A stretch of DNA of 54,150 nucleotides from Acrasis kona (lineage: Eukaryota; Heterolobosea; Eutetramitea; Acrasida; Acrasidae), in NCBI GenBank assembly GCA_026419775.2, contig JAOPGA020001833.1, positions 1 to 54,150 on the forward strand, read 5' to 3'. Below the pieces are notes generated by a model. It searched no databases. It saw only the letters and a list, made by a program, of their open reading frames with translations, and had not been told where the DNA came from. Shown here piece by piece: positions 51,579 through 54,150 of the stretch (the first letter of the stretch is position 1; each line of letters begins with the position of its first letter). Made by a program: the position numbers and the translations under genes.

Positions 51579-53084
51579 TTAATCATCCTCTACACCTACA
51601 AGTGGAACATCGCTCATGTCCCTAACAGTTTCAGGTTGGTTGCTTGCAAGGAAAACCAAAGACAACAAGCATACATACATGTTAAAAATAGATTGAAAAG
51701 ATAAATATATCATTGCTTGAGTTAACAAGTGAAGAGTCTTCAAAGCCAACAATGTAATCGTCGACGCAACAACAACCAATATAGTCATACCCCAAACAAT
51801 CTTGAACCTTCCAGTAAACTTCACAGGCAGCATGTCATAGAGTCCAAAAGTCCTCAATACATAGTAACCCAACATTAATAGATAAATTATAGTAAGAGTG
51901 ACGGATGATGCCTGAATGTAGGAAAATTCTTGAAAGTCATCTTTGTAAGAGTAGGTTGGATCCTGGATGTTTCTTTCGGTTGCATATGTGAATGAGAACA
52001 TGGACATGATCCATAACAAAAGTATAACAGCTACTTTAGGAACATAATAAAATGCGAATGATCTATCTTTTGGTTGTACATAAAGTCCGTGTGTAAAGAA
52101 CAATAGCCATAACATCATTAGCAAAATGAATGAAACTCTTAGTGTAATGTTTAAAATTGTAAAAAACTCCGTTGAGGCATAGTATTGAAGAATGTAGAAT
52201 GGATCTATAAAAACGTTTAATACGTGTGACCAACTATTACTTACTGTTAAATGCGACCAGTCCTGCCAACAGGACGGCAACCCATCTTTGTTCATCATGC
52301 CAACAGTTAAAGTGTTGTCTCATCCTGTTGACCAATACGAATAAAATCAAAAATGATAATGAAATTGCAAGGAATAGATATCTGGTTGTGATCTCTAACA
52401 ATGAATGACTTTGGCTAATGTAAGAAAACTGCAATGTTAAAAATGTAATTGTGATGATGTGTTGTTACTAATAAATCGAACTTTGGCTCAAACAAGTCAA
52501 TTACAGATTGTGGGTTATCAACAAATTCCAAGTTGATAAGAGAATCAGCCATTTTTATCCAAGGTTCTTTAAATAACAAAGATGCGTCGCAGACCTAAAA
52601 AGATTAATGAACGAAATGTTTTTTTAAAAACCTTTTCATTGAGTTGGTTGCAAACAATCTTTCTGCTTTTTGCGGTTTCATACTCGCCGGTTTGTCCAGA
52701 TGTGTACGTTTTTGTCCTCAACATTAAATTGGTTGTAAACCCTGTTTGCGACACAATATCTTTACGTGGAATCATAACCAAGCTGAAGGAGATTTCCTGA
52801 TTAAGTGTCGATAAATCTTCGATTGAAACTTCAATGGTTTTCTTTCCAGAAAAGACCTCCGAAAATTCTTTTCTGGTTTCATAACTTTGTGTTATTGTCA
52901 CTCTAGTAAATGTAACAACGCAACCCACTGTTGATTGAACTCACTTTTCATACATGTCTGGATAAAAGCTCGATACTGATGCGATTACTCCAACAACCCC
53001 CATGAACACTACAAATAATGCAATCAAGAAAGGTATCGGAATACTCTCCAGGAGGAGCTTGTTGCGCTGGCCTGGTACTGCCAT
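51579..53084 (-). CDS. TMEM181: TMEM181-like multi-pass membrane protein
   Basis: Five exons (53084-52945, 52902-52632, 52594-52469, 52428-52245, 52204-51579) with introns of 42, 37, 40 and 40 nt; 448 residues, all joins in frame. One N-terminal helix (IPFLIALFVVFMGVVGVIAS) precedes a lumenal beta-rich domain, then about seven helices. The TMEM181/Wntless-like signature is clear: HDEQRWVAVLLAGLVAFN-N-PFYIL across the last splice, LFFTHGLYVQ, FYYVPKVAVILLLWIMSM and DPTYSYKDD. TMEM181 is a GPCR-related Golgi/plasma-membrane protein of unclear function. It is divergent from the stomatin-like gene, with about 175 bp between starts. Confidence 0.85.
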
Positions 53085-53258
53085 TGTCAAGTTGGTTGTC
53101 TAGTGTTACAAAAAGAAAAACATGGACCAGTTATTTCTAATGACAGCTTACTTCTATCTACTAATCTATTACTTTGTGCTATACCTTTATAGATCATATC
53201 TTTCTTTATATTCAATCTTTCTCTTCCGAAACTTCAAGTCAACTTCTTATCGAAACAA

Positions 53259-54150
53259 ATGTTCAGAACACTCTCGATCTGTGCCATCAAAGGTTTTAGA
53301 CCACTACAGAGGCCCCTGCTGAAAGCATTTTCGCCCGTGAGATTCTACTCTCAGAGAAATATTGATGATTCGTCCAGTACTCTACAAAATCTGAAGGCAA
53401 GTAAAGCAAACACTTTGGTGAACATAGTTCCTCAAGGAGAGTTGTGGGTTGTTGAGAGACTTGGAAAATACTTGAAAACTTTAACTAGTGGAGTGCACAT
53501 TCTCATACCCGTTATTGATTCGATAAGGTACCGCTACACAACCAAGGAGGTTGCATTTAATGTCACAAATCAAACTGCGATCACCAAAGATAATGTACAA
53601 GTAAATATTGATGGTGTGGTGTACTTTAAGGTTGAGGATCCATATCTAGCTTCGTACAATGTCCAAGATTATTACTACGCCATTAGCAACCTGGCACAAA
53701 CCACCATGAGAGCAGAGATCGGCAAAATTGTTTTGGATACTTTATTCGCAGAACGTCAGAATCTCAACAATTCCATTGTTGTTGGAATTGAGGGAATTGC
53801 AAACGGTTGGGGAATCAGCATCAAGAGATACGAAATCATGGACATCAACATGCCTCCATTGATTAGACAGGCCATGGAGCTTGAAGCTGAGGCCGAACGC
53901 AAGAAACGTAAATCCGTTTTGGACTCTGAAGCAAGTAGGATAAGTGCAGAGATTGTTGCACAAGGACAAAAAACTGCAGTCACACTCAGATCAGAAGCAA
54001 ACATGATTGAGGCCATGAACAATGCCAGAGGAGAAGCCTTCACCACACATATAAAAGCACAAGCACAAGCAGAAGCCCTCCGTAAAGTATCGACAGCAAT
54101 CATTGAAAACGGAGGACAAAGCGCCGTATCTTATCAAGTTGCCGAAAAAT
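53259..54150 (+). CDS. STOML2: Stomatin-like protein 2, mitochondrial (3' end outside window)
   Basis: Open from ATG 53259 through the window end without a stop, 297 residues visible. The N-terminus is a presequence (RTLSICAIKGFRPLQRPLLK). The SPFH/prohibitin-homology domain follows: IVPQGELWVVERLGKYLKTL, VDGVVYFKVEDPYLASYNVQ-type strands (here IDGVVYFKVEDP), TTMRAEIGKIVLDTLFAERQ and the coiled coil AMELEAEAERKKRKSVLDSE. This matches SLP-2, which organises cardiolipin-rich inner-membrane domains and scaffolds proteases and respiratory complexes. An earlier plus-strand frame at 53122-53322 is in another frame and not part of it. Confidence 0.92.
   Translation, partial: MFRTLSICAIKGFRPLQRPLLKAFSPVRFYSQRNIDDSSSTLQNLKASKANTLVNIVPQGELWVVERLGKYLKTLTSGVHILIPVIDSIRYRYTTKEVAFNVTNQTAITKDNVQVNIDGVVYFKVEDPYLASYNVQDYYYAISNLAQTTMRAEIGKIVLDTLFAERQNLNNSIVVGIEGIANGWGISIKRYEIMDINMPPLIRQAMELEAEAERKKRKSVLDSEASRISAEIVAQGQKTAVTLRSEANMIEAMNNARGEAFTTHIKAQAQAEALRKVSTAIIENGGQSAVSYQVAEK

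Overview
The window is nuclear DNA of a small, gene-dense, AT-rich unicellular eukaryote. Evidence: 22 short GT-AG introns that I could place by reading-frame continuity (all but one 31-47 nt, most 36-42 nt, T-rich), standard stop codons, very short intergenic gaps, and eukaryote-only genes (Brr2 helicase, TFIIH p34, TBC1D20, UBXN11, TMEM181, stomatin-like 2). UBXN11, F-box, LRR-kinase and 7TM/RGS-like genes would fit a free-living amoeboflagellate; Heterolobosea (Naegleria/Acrasis relatives) is my best guess, at low confidence and from style alone.

Layout. 0-1 kb: remnants of a PIF/Harbinger-type transposase and of a P-loop protein. 1-21 kb: mostly intact host genes: D-lactate dehydrogenase, an F-box/MORN/PD-(D/E)XK fusion, a secreted two-Kazal inhibitor, an RRM protein of NCOA5 type, TBC1D20, UBXN11, an RlaP-type nucleotidyltransferase fused to an RNA-ligase-like domain, ARH1 ADP-ribosylhydrolase, an F-box/LRR protein, a multi-pass RGS-like membrane protein, a small RRM protein and hypotheticals. 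21.2-27.2 kb: an island of decayed mobile DNA (two relatives of one DDE transposase with a terminal C2H2 finger, an N-terminal fragment, a LINE RNase H fragment, repeats, a tandem-hairpin island) beside a truncated EGF-domain gene. 27.2-43.6 kb: a Cys-rich membrane protein, an F-box gene with a scrambled 3' part, FKBP12, TFIIH p34, Brr2, an Arg-rich secreted protein, a serine carboxypeptidase, and a gene that most likely encodes GTPase + PH-like + LRR + kinase in one chain. 43.8-54.15 kb: a large single-pass receptor-like protein with cytosolic zinc fingers, a second PD-(D/E)XK-like protein, a broken hAT transposon, a mitochondrial metallo-beta-lactamase-like protein, TMEM181 and the start of stomatin-like 2.

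There is no operon logic; neighbours are functionally unrelated housekeeping and lineage-specific genes, several in divergent pairs sharing about 100-200 bp. The most unusual items are multi-domain fusions: the RlaP-ligase protein whose ligase nucleophile lysine appears to be arginine, the F-box/SIM/MORN/nuclease protein, and the small-GTPase/LRR/kinase protein whose existence as one gene depends on one splice acceptor. Exon joins were made by eye from splice signals and frame; none is confirmed by transcripts.
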